DNA of 64,000 bases from NCBI GenBank assembly GCA_949987705.1, contig OX465283.1:50320953-50384952 (forward strand), in the 5' to 3' direction. Shown here piece after piece: positions 43,901-52,084 of this stretch. Both the position numbers and the translations under genes were made by a program. The stretch is from Thereva unica (lineage: Eukaryota; Arthropoda; Insecta; Diptera; Therevidae). The notes beneath the pieces were generated by a model that ran no database searches, was not told the origin of the DNA, and was given only the letters and a program-made list of their open reading frames with translations. The number at the start of each line of letters is the position of its first letter. Positions within the stretch are counted from its first letter, which is position 1.

Positions 43901-45533
43901 GAAGAAGTGAATTGTGTTTGCTGTTGCATTTCTTGCAACTCCTTAGGCTACAAACAGCAGCTGCATGCCCAGGTTTGAGGCAATTAACGCAAAGTTTGTT
44001 TCTTCTTACTAAATTGAGTCTGTTGTTCGGAGATAACTGGAGGAACTCTTTGCAGAAATATAACGGGTGGCTGGCCTTGCATATGCTGCAACTATGTGGT
44101 ACACTGGAAGTTGATGATAGCGCCTTAACTGTCGACTGCCGCACTTGGTGTGCCTCATGGTGTCTGCCTTTGTTACCTAAAGCCTCCAGTGATTGAAACC
44201 TCGTCTCTAAGAACTCCAGTAGTTCCTTTACTGGCTGAAGATTCCTGGGTTCCTTTAATGATTGCTCGTATAGGCTATGAGTATTTCTATCGAGCTTTTT
44301 GATTAAGAGATGTACCAATAATGGATCCCAATCATTAGTAGATATGTTTAAATTTTGAAGGCCTAGCAGGCATTCTTGAGTTACATCATGTAAGGATTTT
44401 ATCCCAGCCGCGCTTTCTGTAGAGAGCACCGGCTGTGCCAGAAGCTTATTTAGAAGTGCGGTCACAAGTAATCTGGTATTGTTGTATCGATCTCTTAGCA
44501 TATCCCATGCAGCCTCGTAGTTCTCGTCGGTTATGGTAAAATGTCTTATGAGACGCTCTGCTTCCCCAGATAAATTGGTTTTAAGGTACCAAAGCTTTTG
44601 ACATCCTCCCATCTGCTGGTTATTTACCATTTGGTTGAACAGGTCGTGAAATTGGCGCCATTTAAGGTAGTCGCCGTCGAATTTCGGGATGCTGATCTTG
44701 GGAAGCTGCATCATGCTTGGCTGGTTAATTGAAGTGGAGTGTTGCTGCGTGGTAACTTGCTGAGGTACATCTTGCACTTCCAATTTTTGTGTTAAGCGCA
44801 GTATTCCTGCTTGGACCAACTGCTCCAATTGAAGGTATGCCTCCATATTATAGCCGACTGCCTGTGGGTCATCGCTTAGTTCGCAAATAGTTTGGTGGTA
44901 CTGCTCAACCTGAGCCCAATAGCCGTCAATTGATTTTAATTGTAGCTCCGAGTACTGCTTGGGTTGCACTTGTCTGTCCGCAAGTGTTTGTGTCAGAAGC
45001 CGATCAAGTGACTGCATGATCGCCCCTTGCCTCCTTATCAGCTTCACAATTTGGTCATTATTCTCTGTATTACTCTCGGGAGCTGCTGTATGATTAACAG
45101 CCGGTTGACCTGTTTTGATTAACTTCTTGATGGCCCCCTTAGATGGTTGATATGCCTTAGCACCTTCTTCAGCTTCATGGTCGTTTTCCTCGTCGTCCAA
45201 TTGCAAGTCCAACATGGGCCCTGGGGGTTGTGACGATGCTGCATCTTTGAGCTCGGTTATGTTGGCACCGATAATCTCAAAGTATTTGTGGTATAACTTC
45301 TTTATGGCGTCGAAATATTCCTTCTTGAAATATGCATGGCTCAATGGTACGTCTTCTAGCTTCCTGATCATGCTATCTGTTTGCTGGAATGTCTCCCAAG
45401 CAGCCTGCAAACATTGCAGTTTGTCTTGGCAGTATTTCAGAGTTCTGCGCTCGGTTGGAGTCTTCCTGTAGTTGGATATAAGCTGCTCGATCTCTCCCCC
45501 AACCTTGCCTTGTGATTCTGCCAGTGGTTCCAT
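37908..45533 (-). CDS. BEL/Pao gag-pol-env polyprotein, single intact frame
   Basis: 2541 residues. Gag: charged coiled region to about 270, the DUF1759-type domain at about 278-452, and Cys/His knuckles at 482-536. Protease: DSG at 619-621. Reverse transcriptase about 880-1105, active-site YVDD at 1024-1027. RNase H-like region about 1195-1330 (FADAS at 1201). Integrase: zinc-binding HH...C..C at 1512-1550, core about 1573-1735 with acidic residues near 1582, 1647 and 1701, then the DUF5641-type end domain to about 1875. Envelope-like part: hydrophobic segment near 1945-1961, several N-glycosylation sites, a furin-type RQKR site near 2058-2061 followed by a hydrophobic stretch, a helical region, and a transmembrane segment near 2478-2498 with a short basic tail. 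It resembles the baculovirus F / errantivirus type of glycoprotein. No stop or frameshift. The ATG lies about 130 bp after the primer site. Confidence 0.95.
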   Translation of the reverse strand: MEPLAESQGKVGGEIEQLISNYRKTPTERRTLKYCQDKLQCLQAAWETFQQTDSMIRKLEDVPLSHAYFKKEYFDAIKKLYHKYFEIIGANITELKDAASSQPPGPMLDLQLDDEENDHEAEEGAKAYQPSKGAIKKLIKTGQPAVNHTAAPESNTENNDQIVKLIRRQGAIMQSLDRLLTQTLADRQVQPKQYSELQLKSIDGYWAQVEQYHQTICELSDDPQAVGYNMEAYLQLEQLVQAGILRLTQKLEVQDVPQQVTTQQHSTSINQPSMMQLPKISIPKFDGDYLKWRQFHDLFNQMVNNQQMGGCQKLWYLKTNLSGEAERLIRHFTITDENYEAAWDMLRDRYNNTRLLVTALLNKLLAQPVLSTESAAGIKSLHDVTQECLLGLQNLNISTNDWDPLLVHLLIKKLDRNTHSLYEQSLKEPRNLQPVKELLEFLETRFQSLEALGNKGRHHEAHQVRQSTVKALSSTSSVPHSCSICKASHPLYFCKEFLQLSPNNRLNLVRRNKLCVNCLKPGHAAAVCSLRSCKKCNSKHNSLLHIDRNTNSVPAVKNIPVNQSTTPEAAAKPENKTDNYFTLATQNNMRGRRYVLLGTAMINISNGKGLTISCRAILDSGSQVNVITERVCKKLGLTHRPADTIIEGIWEMKQRTQKRVNVLMQSTTSGFSRRLEALVVPQIIAPQPAEEIDTSLWDIPKNIPLADSTFNHRAAIDVLVGAEFYHELLSVGQINLGKGLPVLQNSVLGWIVAGRIDGMTQPKSFCGIGGNHDINSTIERFWKLEEVDTSHAALTPAEKRCEEHFIQTVRRSSEGRFIVKLPFNQDPAQLGESIDIALRRFTSLEKKLSRHEDLKLEYTKFLDEYSQLGHMQEVPIRSIRHPYYFLPHHCVLKPESSTTKLRVVFDASCKTSTNLSLNDVLATGPTIQSELFSILLRFRLPRFVFTADVEKMFRQIEVAEEDRKYQLIAWRKDPSHSMKFYQLNTVTYGTTSAPYLATKCLQRLGQDNANRFPLGSKAIQNDFYVDDLMTGADSLSMALAIQEEAIKVLQQGQFKLRKWCANHPQLLMGIPSNDTEVQINFKDGSSEEQVKTLGLTWMPKSDSFCIKATWNENDNVTKRIVASNIAHLFDPLGIMGPVVIIAKLFLQQLWELKLDWDAAIPQEMHTRWIRFREGMRSLNNIKFPRHIFSQQVPDTIQMHVFADASERAYGAAVYLRSTFGTNCIRVALLCAKSRVAPVKKITLPRLELCAAKLASELAKRVKEDLKLQNCKTFYWTDSEIVLNWLNSASSSFQSFVANRIAAIQELSEANQWRHVASKQNPADVLSRGLAPEKLEGHALWFHGPPFLHGKESIWPAQYVPAASDLEKKKTKIIIPVSMVAGLVTKTINHRNSFSHMQRVTAYVLRFVKNCKCKTETDRSKGQLTVNELEEALIVLIKETQAETFKEELQQLKKSAIVHNASPISSLSPFIDENGIIRVGGRLEEANLPYDTKHPMLLPYAHSTTKMLMEHLHHKNSHAGAQNLLAITRERFWPLKGKTTARSTVQNCLRCSRAKPKLLAQFMGNLPQTRVQPARPFVNAGVDFCGPFWIHYKLRGKRPHKCYVAVFCCFATKATHLEVVSDLTTAAFIAALRRFTSRRGNCRNLYCDNATNFVGAKNQLTELRDSVYSKDSEEKITTFCTGNGIDFHFIPPRSPHFGGLWEAAVKSAKHLLIRTVSTASLTYEELETVIVEIEGILNSRPLTVLSENPDDLSALTPGHFLIGEPLTSVIDPQAEQTKVTLLQRWKLVTHLKTQFWHRWTREYLHELQHRYKWKNRCQNVQPGTMVVLQEDNLPVLSWQLGRILKTIKGQDGLVRVADVKTASGVLRRPIHKLAPLPIPSEVDTVTVSDLKEDSSPIGSMDSRAIMADIQPEPIASGSAPQHQLEPLASVSEHPSSRPKRRRVSRTALTLSLLACLIFPVMGSTSPVAITPFENQPGIYFEGMGPTHLISHEWNLVIYYNMTSYWREYHNIGYGIERLKHICSRMTDQSQCNSTNFQFRNILQGLKDTNELLQSPTNSRQKRAPLDIVGNIAHSLFGVLDSSYAEEMSEVINKVEGNQKYLLDLIKNQTTLIDSTTNIVRRSYDDINQQFEEFNRYVNRSLNTIEEELKEQQLKEWLSSASLSLILMISNYQGMQNSLLDLIIDTHHGKINPQLLTPRQLQEQITIIKEHLPSTVRLPGSQNNLLQVYNLMTVQGRLVKDHIIFRARLPLFTYEQYELLRIIPLPIVANGSYITIEPSTNYLIINLHRDQYYPLSDQELARCTKIDYSSYMCQQHHPIYRKASNVSICEVEFLMYSSTPPSCKLVRSQNPPRWIQLLNPNNWIYNMKESTTINLVCGSAVSQQLLKGQGMLTLQPGCTIKDTGTTIQSHNLHPSTIRTAFLPSQNLTDIIPFSQLEELLQPPRNQQTLEEDFTKLKEDIKQLQTEEANGLQTTPHHLHYFSLGYLTVFSTLAAIGYITYKYIKKRRQKKPRVPIPLPRRRHSLDINTSDFNINPALADDTQV

Positions 45534-45665
45534 GACTTCAAAGCGATGATCAGCTGGATATAAAATTTATGCTTCTGGTATGTGTGTTGGATAGGTGTCC
45601 GCTGTGACCTTAACGATGCTTCCAGCGACTGTGATTTTGCGTGGATCGTGATATTAGCCCCTGCT

Positions 45666-45685
45666 AAATCACGTCGGGGTCACCA
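45666..45685 (-). promoter_or_regulatory. primer binding site for tRNA-Trp
   Basis: The minus strand reads TGGTGACCCCGACGTGATTT, complementary over 20 bases to the 3' end of eukaryotic cytosolic tRNA-Trp including CCA (from my knowledge of that tRNA's T-arm and acceptor sequence). Two bases separate it from the 5' LTR end at 45688, as usual in BEL elements. Confidence 0.85.
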
Positions 45686-45687
45686 GA

Positions 45688-45707
45688 TGTTTTTGTATAG
45701 CGAGGGA

Positions 45708-45746
<39 letters not shown>

Positions 45747-46097
45747 CAAGTTGAAAGTCAACTGGTCTTTATTCATTTAAAATTCGACTTATATACTACC
45801 TGGCTAACATATTTTTTTTCTCTAATTTAATATTTACAACAAAAAATATTTTCCTTTAAAGAAAACTTAAATGCATATTCAACAATTAAATTCTTACGTT
45901 CTAATGTAATATGATCTGTCTGACTGATAAGAGTATTGTGGTAAAAATGCTACGTTAACAAGAAAATAAATTTTTACTGTAATGAAATTGAATTGTTTTG
46001 TGAGAAAAAATGAATTTGAATATTTTTGGAAAATTTAGGTTTTGATGGACTTAAAAATAAATGCGTGATTTGAACAAATAAATGCGTCATCTGAACA
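45688..46097 (-). repeat. BEL 5' LTR (410 bp, with 36-T tract)
   Basis: The same as the 3' LTR outside one block: 45711-45746 is a run of 36 T where the 3' LTR has 178 other bases (37347-37524). The missing block includes the poly(A) signal and the two hairpin units. It retains the TATA box and both LTR termini. Confidence 0.95.
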
Positions 46098-46102
46098 GTA
46101 GG

Positions 46103-46435
46103 TATGTATTCGTAAATATATCAAGGAGGAGACGTGAACTGTTGAAGAATCGACAGAACTCAATAGCGCATTGCATCGTATTATAATTTATGATTTTATT
46201 ATTCGCAACGTGGGGATTTGGACCACGAACGAAAGAACTGTGTTGGATATAGCTAAAACTTTGGTGGTCGGGCCCATCAACTAGCCTGGTAGGGTGATAA
46301 CCGGATTGTCGTTAATCATAAAATCCGATTAAAATGTGCTTTTAAAACCACTTGAAACAAATTGAAGAAAACGTAAGTTTTAAAGGGATCTAAATTAGAA
46401 GGCAAATGAATTTACTTAATATTTATACAAATTAT
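46103..46435. other. no gene recognised
   Basis: AT-rich spacer between the BEL duplication and the next MITE. No similarity or structure seen. Confidence 0.6.
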
Positions 46436-46808
46436 GACCGTGTTCATAAATACAAGGTTTGTTTGCTTGCGTGGAGGCAGCCTTGCAATCGCTTGCTTGT
46501 CAGATTAGTCATTTGCGAATTATTCATGGTTGCTTAAGTGAACGTATTTCACATTAAAAAAGCGTATTTTTTTTAACTTACTTTGATTCTGCGTACTCCA
46601 GCTCGTTCATCATATCCCACTTTAATTTGTTTGACAGTTCGTTATTCTTCTTCTCGAATCCAAACTAGCAAGTGCTTCGAAATACATGCATGGGTTGCGA
46701 TCATTTGCAAATGTACTTGCATTTCAGAACGTTTTGCTTCTTTCAGTTGCAATACTGAACGATATGCTACATGCAAAATTTGCGCAACTTGCATTTATGA
46801 ACACAGCC
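46436..46808. mobile_element. MITE (373 bp)
   Basis: The left end GACCGTGTTCATAAAT and the complement of the right end, GGCTGTGTTCATAAAT, form a terminal inverted repeat of about 24 bp with mismatches (followed by CAAG-TT). TAT flanks both sides (46433-46435, 46809-46811), a possible 3-bp duplication. No coding capacity. Superfamily uncertain: hAT or PIF/Harbinger derivatives can look like this. Confidence 0.7.
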
Positions 46809-47029
46809 TATCTCTTTAAATGTTAAACTGAAGAATATTACCGCGATCTAAACTTGTTGTAATAGTTATAGTTTCTTTTTGTGGCACTTCTAGGCTCAGG
46901 AAGAACTCTGGTTTTTGTTGTAACTTATAAACAATATACATACGTAGTAGCATACCTTAGTCAGGTAAGTCAGTTAAATTACTAGCAAATTTAGGCTGAG
47001 GCTAAGCGTAGTAGGAAAAGTATCAATCT

Positions 47030-48860
47030 ACTTCCTCCTACTACTAAGACCTATAGCCAAGTGCTAAAAGGTCGGATGGTGATCGCCGTTATCGACGAAA
47101 GCGATCTCGCTGGTACCTGAGAAATGGAGCAAAATTAAGGTCAGGCTCGCGAAGATTTCCATCCCAATCCTTCAGGACCATCCTGGCACCGCTCCTTACT
47201 GTCGCGATGGCGGAAGATATCAGGGCTGCGTGAAGCTTATCGCATGTGTCGATCTCTTTCAAAACGTCGCGGAAGTACGGCCAGGCGCTAAACTGTGCGA
47301 GGAGATCCCGAGTTGACCAAAAGCGCGTTCCTGAACCCCAGCGAAACCAGCCGAACCTCAGGCTATTCTGGATATCATTAGGTTGAGTAACCCACAGCTA
47401 CAAGCTAGCTTCATCGGGGAAGATTACGAAACTGGAGGATCCAAAGGGTGATGGCCGAGCGGTTACATTTGTAATTAGCAAGGAGTCGCTGGGGTCTTTA
47501 GCGAAATCTGGTGGCGTCATAAGTTACGGTTTCTCATCGATAACTCTGAGGCCTTTCACAAAAGATATTTGGCCCCTCAAGCATAGTGGAATGGTCTCAG
47601 CAGCGACACCTGCAGCTTCAGATGGAAGCTTTTGAACCCAATGCACCTAGAACTGCGGATGACACAGTTACGCAAGTAGCTGAATCCAATGTGCCTGGTA
47701 TTGCGGGTGACACAAGAGCGGAAGTAGCTGGAAGTTGTAGCCCAAGGTGCCAGAGGATACGAACCTACCACCCCTGGGTCCAAATGACTCTCCGTTCGTA
47801 ACCGTTGAGTATACTTATATCTCAGGCGTTCCTTCGCCGACACCGACAGAGGAAGAACTGGTGGACTTTGGCCAACTTCTTTCGTTGGGAGATGATGATA
47901 CTATTTTCACACCGGAAGAAGACAAGGCTAACATAACGGTGATCGAGATTGATCCCGCTGCTCACAACCACGATGTTGAGAGTAGCGCAAATTAATCTCC
48001 ATCACAGCAAGGCTGCATCCGCCTTCCTCTGCTTACGCCTTCTAAGACTGTTGTAGATGTGGTCCTTGTACAAGTGCCTTGGATTGTCCGGGGCCTTTTA
48101 TACGGAGTCTGGACTCCAAAATATAGGTTGCTGTATTCCAGAAATGGAGAAAGTACCTGTTTAATTGTTAATAATGACCTTAACGTTTTTATGTTGTTCA
48201 AATATAGCAACGCTGACACAGTAATAGTCTGGTTGGATAGAAGCGGCAGAGCTACGGGGATTGGATCTGCCTACCTTCCATATGAGGAATATTTAGACAT
48301 CTCCAGTCTTTTGATGCGGCAAAGGAAGCGGATAATCAGAGAACCAGCCTCATCATCGGAAGTGATGCAAATGTTCACAACTCCGTTTGGGGCAGCTCAG
48401 ACACAAATGTTGGTGAGTTGCTTTTTGAAGCAGAAAGGCCTTCAATAAGGCCAAACGGTCTAACTTAGATTCGGACTGGGGCAACTATAAAGAGAGTTCA
48501 AGTACGTACTGCGTAAGTCAAAGAGGGAATCCTGGAAGGCCTTTTGTGAGACAATAGAAGGTTTTTTCGGATACCGCAAGACTTAGAAAGGTTCTCTCTA
48601 AAAGCCCAATGTGCTAAGAATAGCTGCAACAAGCAGACGGTTTACGGACCACAAATACAGGAGTCACTGAAACTCCTGCTCGACACCCACTTGGCCACCT
48701 TCCTGGCTCAACATCTCTTGCTGCATCCGCAGAAACAGGTTTTGGGAGCCCAACTAGTGAATATAATATAGGCAATATTGATATTGATTGGTGGTCAGTC
48801 ATCAGCGGAATAGGGGGAATAACATGTAGCATAACATGCACGTGCCATAACTATTTCGGA
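47030..48860 (+). pseudogene. LOA-type element, ORF1 end and ORF2 endonuclease (decayed, first part)
   Basis: With frame changes, ORF1's C-terminal domain is readable: EKWSKIKVRLAKISIP, PYCRDGG-YQGCVKLIACVD, then VTFVISKESLG and ISYGFSSI, up to an acidic tail at 47747-47995. ORF2 starts soon after with an INLHHSKAASA segment and an endonuclease stretch open over 48059-48448, in which the catalytic Glu of the usual QEPW box reads Val. A linker block KRESWKAFC is seen near 48515-48545. Stops and shifts make it dead. The element continues at 52.09 kb beyond an RTE insertion. Confidence 0.75.
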
Positions 48861-48889
48861 CTGATGGAAGTGCGATCATAACCTCCTAG

Positions 48890-51800
48890 CGGTGGCCACT
48901 GGTAACTATTCTATGAGAGAGGATAGGCTAATATGATCGGGCTAGTCCCTTCCAAGTAAGGTTGGCGTGAGGCTAATAACCTCACCCGTAAAAAACAATT
49001 ATTACGGAACGAGCAACATGCCTCGGATACTGGAATAAACGACGACGACCACGGCAACGAAAAAGGCAAAACGATTTACGAATTTTTTCATGGAACGTTC
49101 GAACTCTGTACAGAACTCGAGCTTCAAAACATCTAGCCGATACCCTGTCAAAGTATAAAGCTGACATTACCGCCATTCAGGAGATGAGGTGGACAGGGAA
49201 TGGTGTTTTGCAAAAACCTGAGTATGACGTATATTACAGCTGTCATACAAAACACCATGTTCTAGGAGTAGGTTTTATGGTTAGCAAAAGAATGAAGCCT
49301 ACCATTATCGGCTTTAAAGCAATAAACGAAAGGCTATGCTCCCTTCGTGTGCGAGGTAAATTTAAGAACATCAGCCTCATAAACGTTCACGCACCTACAG
49401 AAGAGTCCCCGGATGATGATAAAGAAGAATTCTTCGAATTAGTTGAACGGGAGCTTAATGCCTGGTATGATGTAAAAATCATACTGGGAGATCTGAACGC
49501 CAAAGTAGGCCGGGAGCCCATATACAGGCGATATGTCGGCAACCACAGCTTGCATGAAAACACTAATGACAATGGACAGCGAGTTGTAGAGATGGCAGCA
49601 AGTAAGAACTTGGTCGTTGCAAGTACTAGATTTGCGCGTAAAGATATCCATAAAGCCACCTGGGTATCTCCTGACTCGCAACCAAATAGACCATGTGTTG
49701 ATAGACCGCCGCCACCTTTCGGGTCTGATGACGGTACGAACGTACCGAGGTGCCAACTTCGACTCGGATCACTATCTTGTTGGTATGGTGCTCCGAGAGC
49801 GCATTACAACGCTGAAAAGCTTTGTATCCGCTGATCAGGCTCGAATCAACACAGCTGCACTACGCAATGAAATGGCCAGAAACAGCTACGGTCATGCATT
49901 AGAACTCGCCCTAAGTCCTGGGGATGAGATGCCGGGCGTCGACGAGAACTGGACCCGCCTTAAAAATACTGTCATTAGTACTGCTGATTCCATCTTAGGC
50001 AGAAGTCGTAAAGATCGGAACGACTGGTTCGATAATGAATGCAAGCTGGCAACTGAACGTAAGAATGCTGCGTACCGAGCCATGCAGCAGTCTCAGAGAA
50101 CACGGGCACGCGAAGAGAACTATAAAGAGCTCAGAAAAGAAGAAAAGAGAATTCACAGACGGAAAAAGGAAGCCTGGGAAAAAAATCTCGTCTGTGAGCT
50201 AGAACAGTACAGAGAACGACGGCCGCACCAGGCGCGGGAGTTCTACCAAAGAGTCCGCAGTATGACGCAATTCACACAACGTTGCACATACTGCAAGGAC
50301 AAAGAAGGTAATCTGATCACCGATCCTAAAGGCATCTTGGAGCGATGGGAAGAGCACTTTCATGAATTGCTAAATGGCGAGCTAACTGAGGATTCGGAGG
50401 CTCCACCAATATCTGATGACAATGCTATGCTGCCGCCACCAAGCATAGAAGAAGTTAGCAGAGCCATCAGCCGGCTCAAAAACAACAAGGCCTCGGGTGC
50501 AGACGGCATCGCAGCGGAGCTGGTTAAATATGGAGGGCCTACATTACACCAAGCGATTCATGAATTAATTGTGCAAGTATGGGAGCAGGAAGTGATGCCA
50601 GAAGACTGGAGAAAAGGCATCCTCTGTCCGGTACACAAAAAAGGAGATATCACAGCGTGCACTAATTATCGCGGTATAACGTTGTTGAGTACCGTGTATA
50701 AGATATTCTCCGCTATCCTACAAAACAGGATGGCCCCATACGCCAGAAACACCATAGGCCATTACCAGTGTGGCTTCAGCCCAGGCAAATCAACGACTGA
50801 TCAGATTTTCACCTTGAGGCAGGCTATGGAAAAATGTCTAGAGTTTCAAAACTCAATTCAACACCTCTTCATAGACTTTAAAGCCGCCTATGATAGCATA
50901 GCCAGGGTAGAACTCTACAAAGCCATGAGAGAATTCGGCATCCCCAACAAACTGACAAGACTATGTAGGTTGACCATGATCAATGTGTCAAGCCAAGTAA
51001 AGGTATCCGGAACACTGTCCAGACCAATCAACATCTATAATGGACTCCGACAAGGGGACGGTCTGGCCTGCCTCCTTTTCAACCTGGCGTTGGAGAAAGT
51101 GATCCGAGATTCGGGCGTGACATCTAGGGGTACAATCCTCCACAAGTCCACCCAATTACTGGCTTACGCAGACGACATTGACATCATTGGAAGAACAACA
51201 ACAGCTGTACAAGAAGCTTTCACTCAGATTGAGCAAGCGGCAGGAAATCTGGGACTGCACATTAACGAAGCAAAACAAAGTACATGGTGGCCTCATCTGG
51301 AAGAACACCTAACATTGGTCCCACAATCAAGGTAGCGGAACACGAGTTTGACGTGGTAAAATCATTTACCTACCTTGGGTCAATAGTAGCAGCCGACAAT
51401 AGCATGGAACCAGAAATACGCGCACGACTGCTAAAAGCCAACAAAGCCTACTATAGTCTGTCAAGGCTCTTCAAATCCAAATATCTAACCATAACGTCTA
51501 AACTTTTACTGTATAAGACGATGGTCTTACCCGTTCTCACATATGCATCCGAAACGTGGGTGCTTAGCAAAAAGCACTCAAACCTCTTGGGCGTGTTTGA
51601 GAGGAAAATACTTCGGAGGATTGTTGGCCCCGTATGTGAGGAAGGACGATTCCGGAGACTCTACAATGACGAGATCTACGAGCGCTATTGCGACATAGAT
51701 GTTGTGAAGAAAATAAAGCTCGGTAGGCTCCGGTGGGCAGGGCATCTAGCTCGTATGAGTGAAGATGAGCCTGCTCGGAAAGTTCTCTGCGGTAAGACCT

Positions 51801-51985
51801 ATGGGGTGCGACAGCGAGGGAGGCCCAACCTTCGCTGGAAGGATGGCGTGGACCAGGACGCTCAGAGTTTAGGGATGCCAAACTGGATGACATCGGCTCA
51901 GAATCGGGACCGGTGGAGAGAACAGTTGCGCGAGGCCAGGACCGGATCCCGGTTGTAGAGCCGTTAAAGAAGAAGAAGAAGAAGA
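48890..51985 (+). pseudogene. RTE-clade retrotransposon, nearly full-length, frameshifted
   Basis: Endonuclease from about 49085 (WNVRTLYRTRASKHLADTL, then AITAIQEMRW-type box, LINVHAPTE, ILGDLNAKVG, DHVLIDRR, SDHYLVGMV), then reverse transcriptase (NNKASGADGIAAELVKYG, LCPVHKKGD, NYRGITLLSTVYKIFSAIL, QCGFSPGKSTTDQIF, FIDFKAAYDSI, GLRQGDGLACLLFN, YADDID) and the conserved RTE C terminus (GRLRWAGHLARMSEDEPA, GRPNLRWKDG, LGMPNWM). Two frame breaks: about 8 bases missing near 49672 compared with the minus-strand copy, and a one-base loss near 51265. The 3' end is a (GAA)n tail at about 51969-51984. A few bases of 5' leader precede. Inserted into the LOA-type relic. A target duplication is not evident. 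Confidence 0.88.
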
Positions 51986-52084
51986 CTATTGATAAACTGA
52001 TAAAAAGGGATTTACTCCTATGGGCCATAGAAGGCCTTCCCTGGGCCGGACAGAGTTTATCCTATTGAAATTCAGAAAGTAAGT

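Larger units (their letters stand above)
37324..46097 (-). mobile_element. complete BEL/Pao LTR retrotransposon with envelope-like domain
   Basis: 8774 bp on the minus strand. GTAGG flanks both sides (37319-37323, 46098-46102). LTRs (TG...CA) lie at 37324-37875 (3' LTR) and 45688-46097 (5' LTR). A primer binding site follows the 5' LTR by two bases, a purine tract abuts the 3' LTR, and one frame of 2541 codons fills the interior. Except for a 178-versus-36-base difference, the aligned parts of the LTRs look identical by eye, which implies a recent insertion. Confidence 0.97.

Noticed and set aside
45666..45685. tRNA-Trp-like sequence as a tRNA gene
   Set aside because: Only the 3' 20 bases match and they sit two bases from an LTR; it is a primer binding site.
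48900..51990. ACTATT as target duplication of the plus-strand RTE copy
   Set aside because: Six A/T-rich bases at uncertain ends; easily chance.
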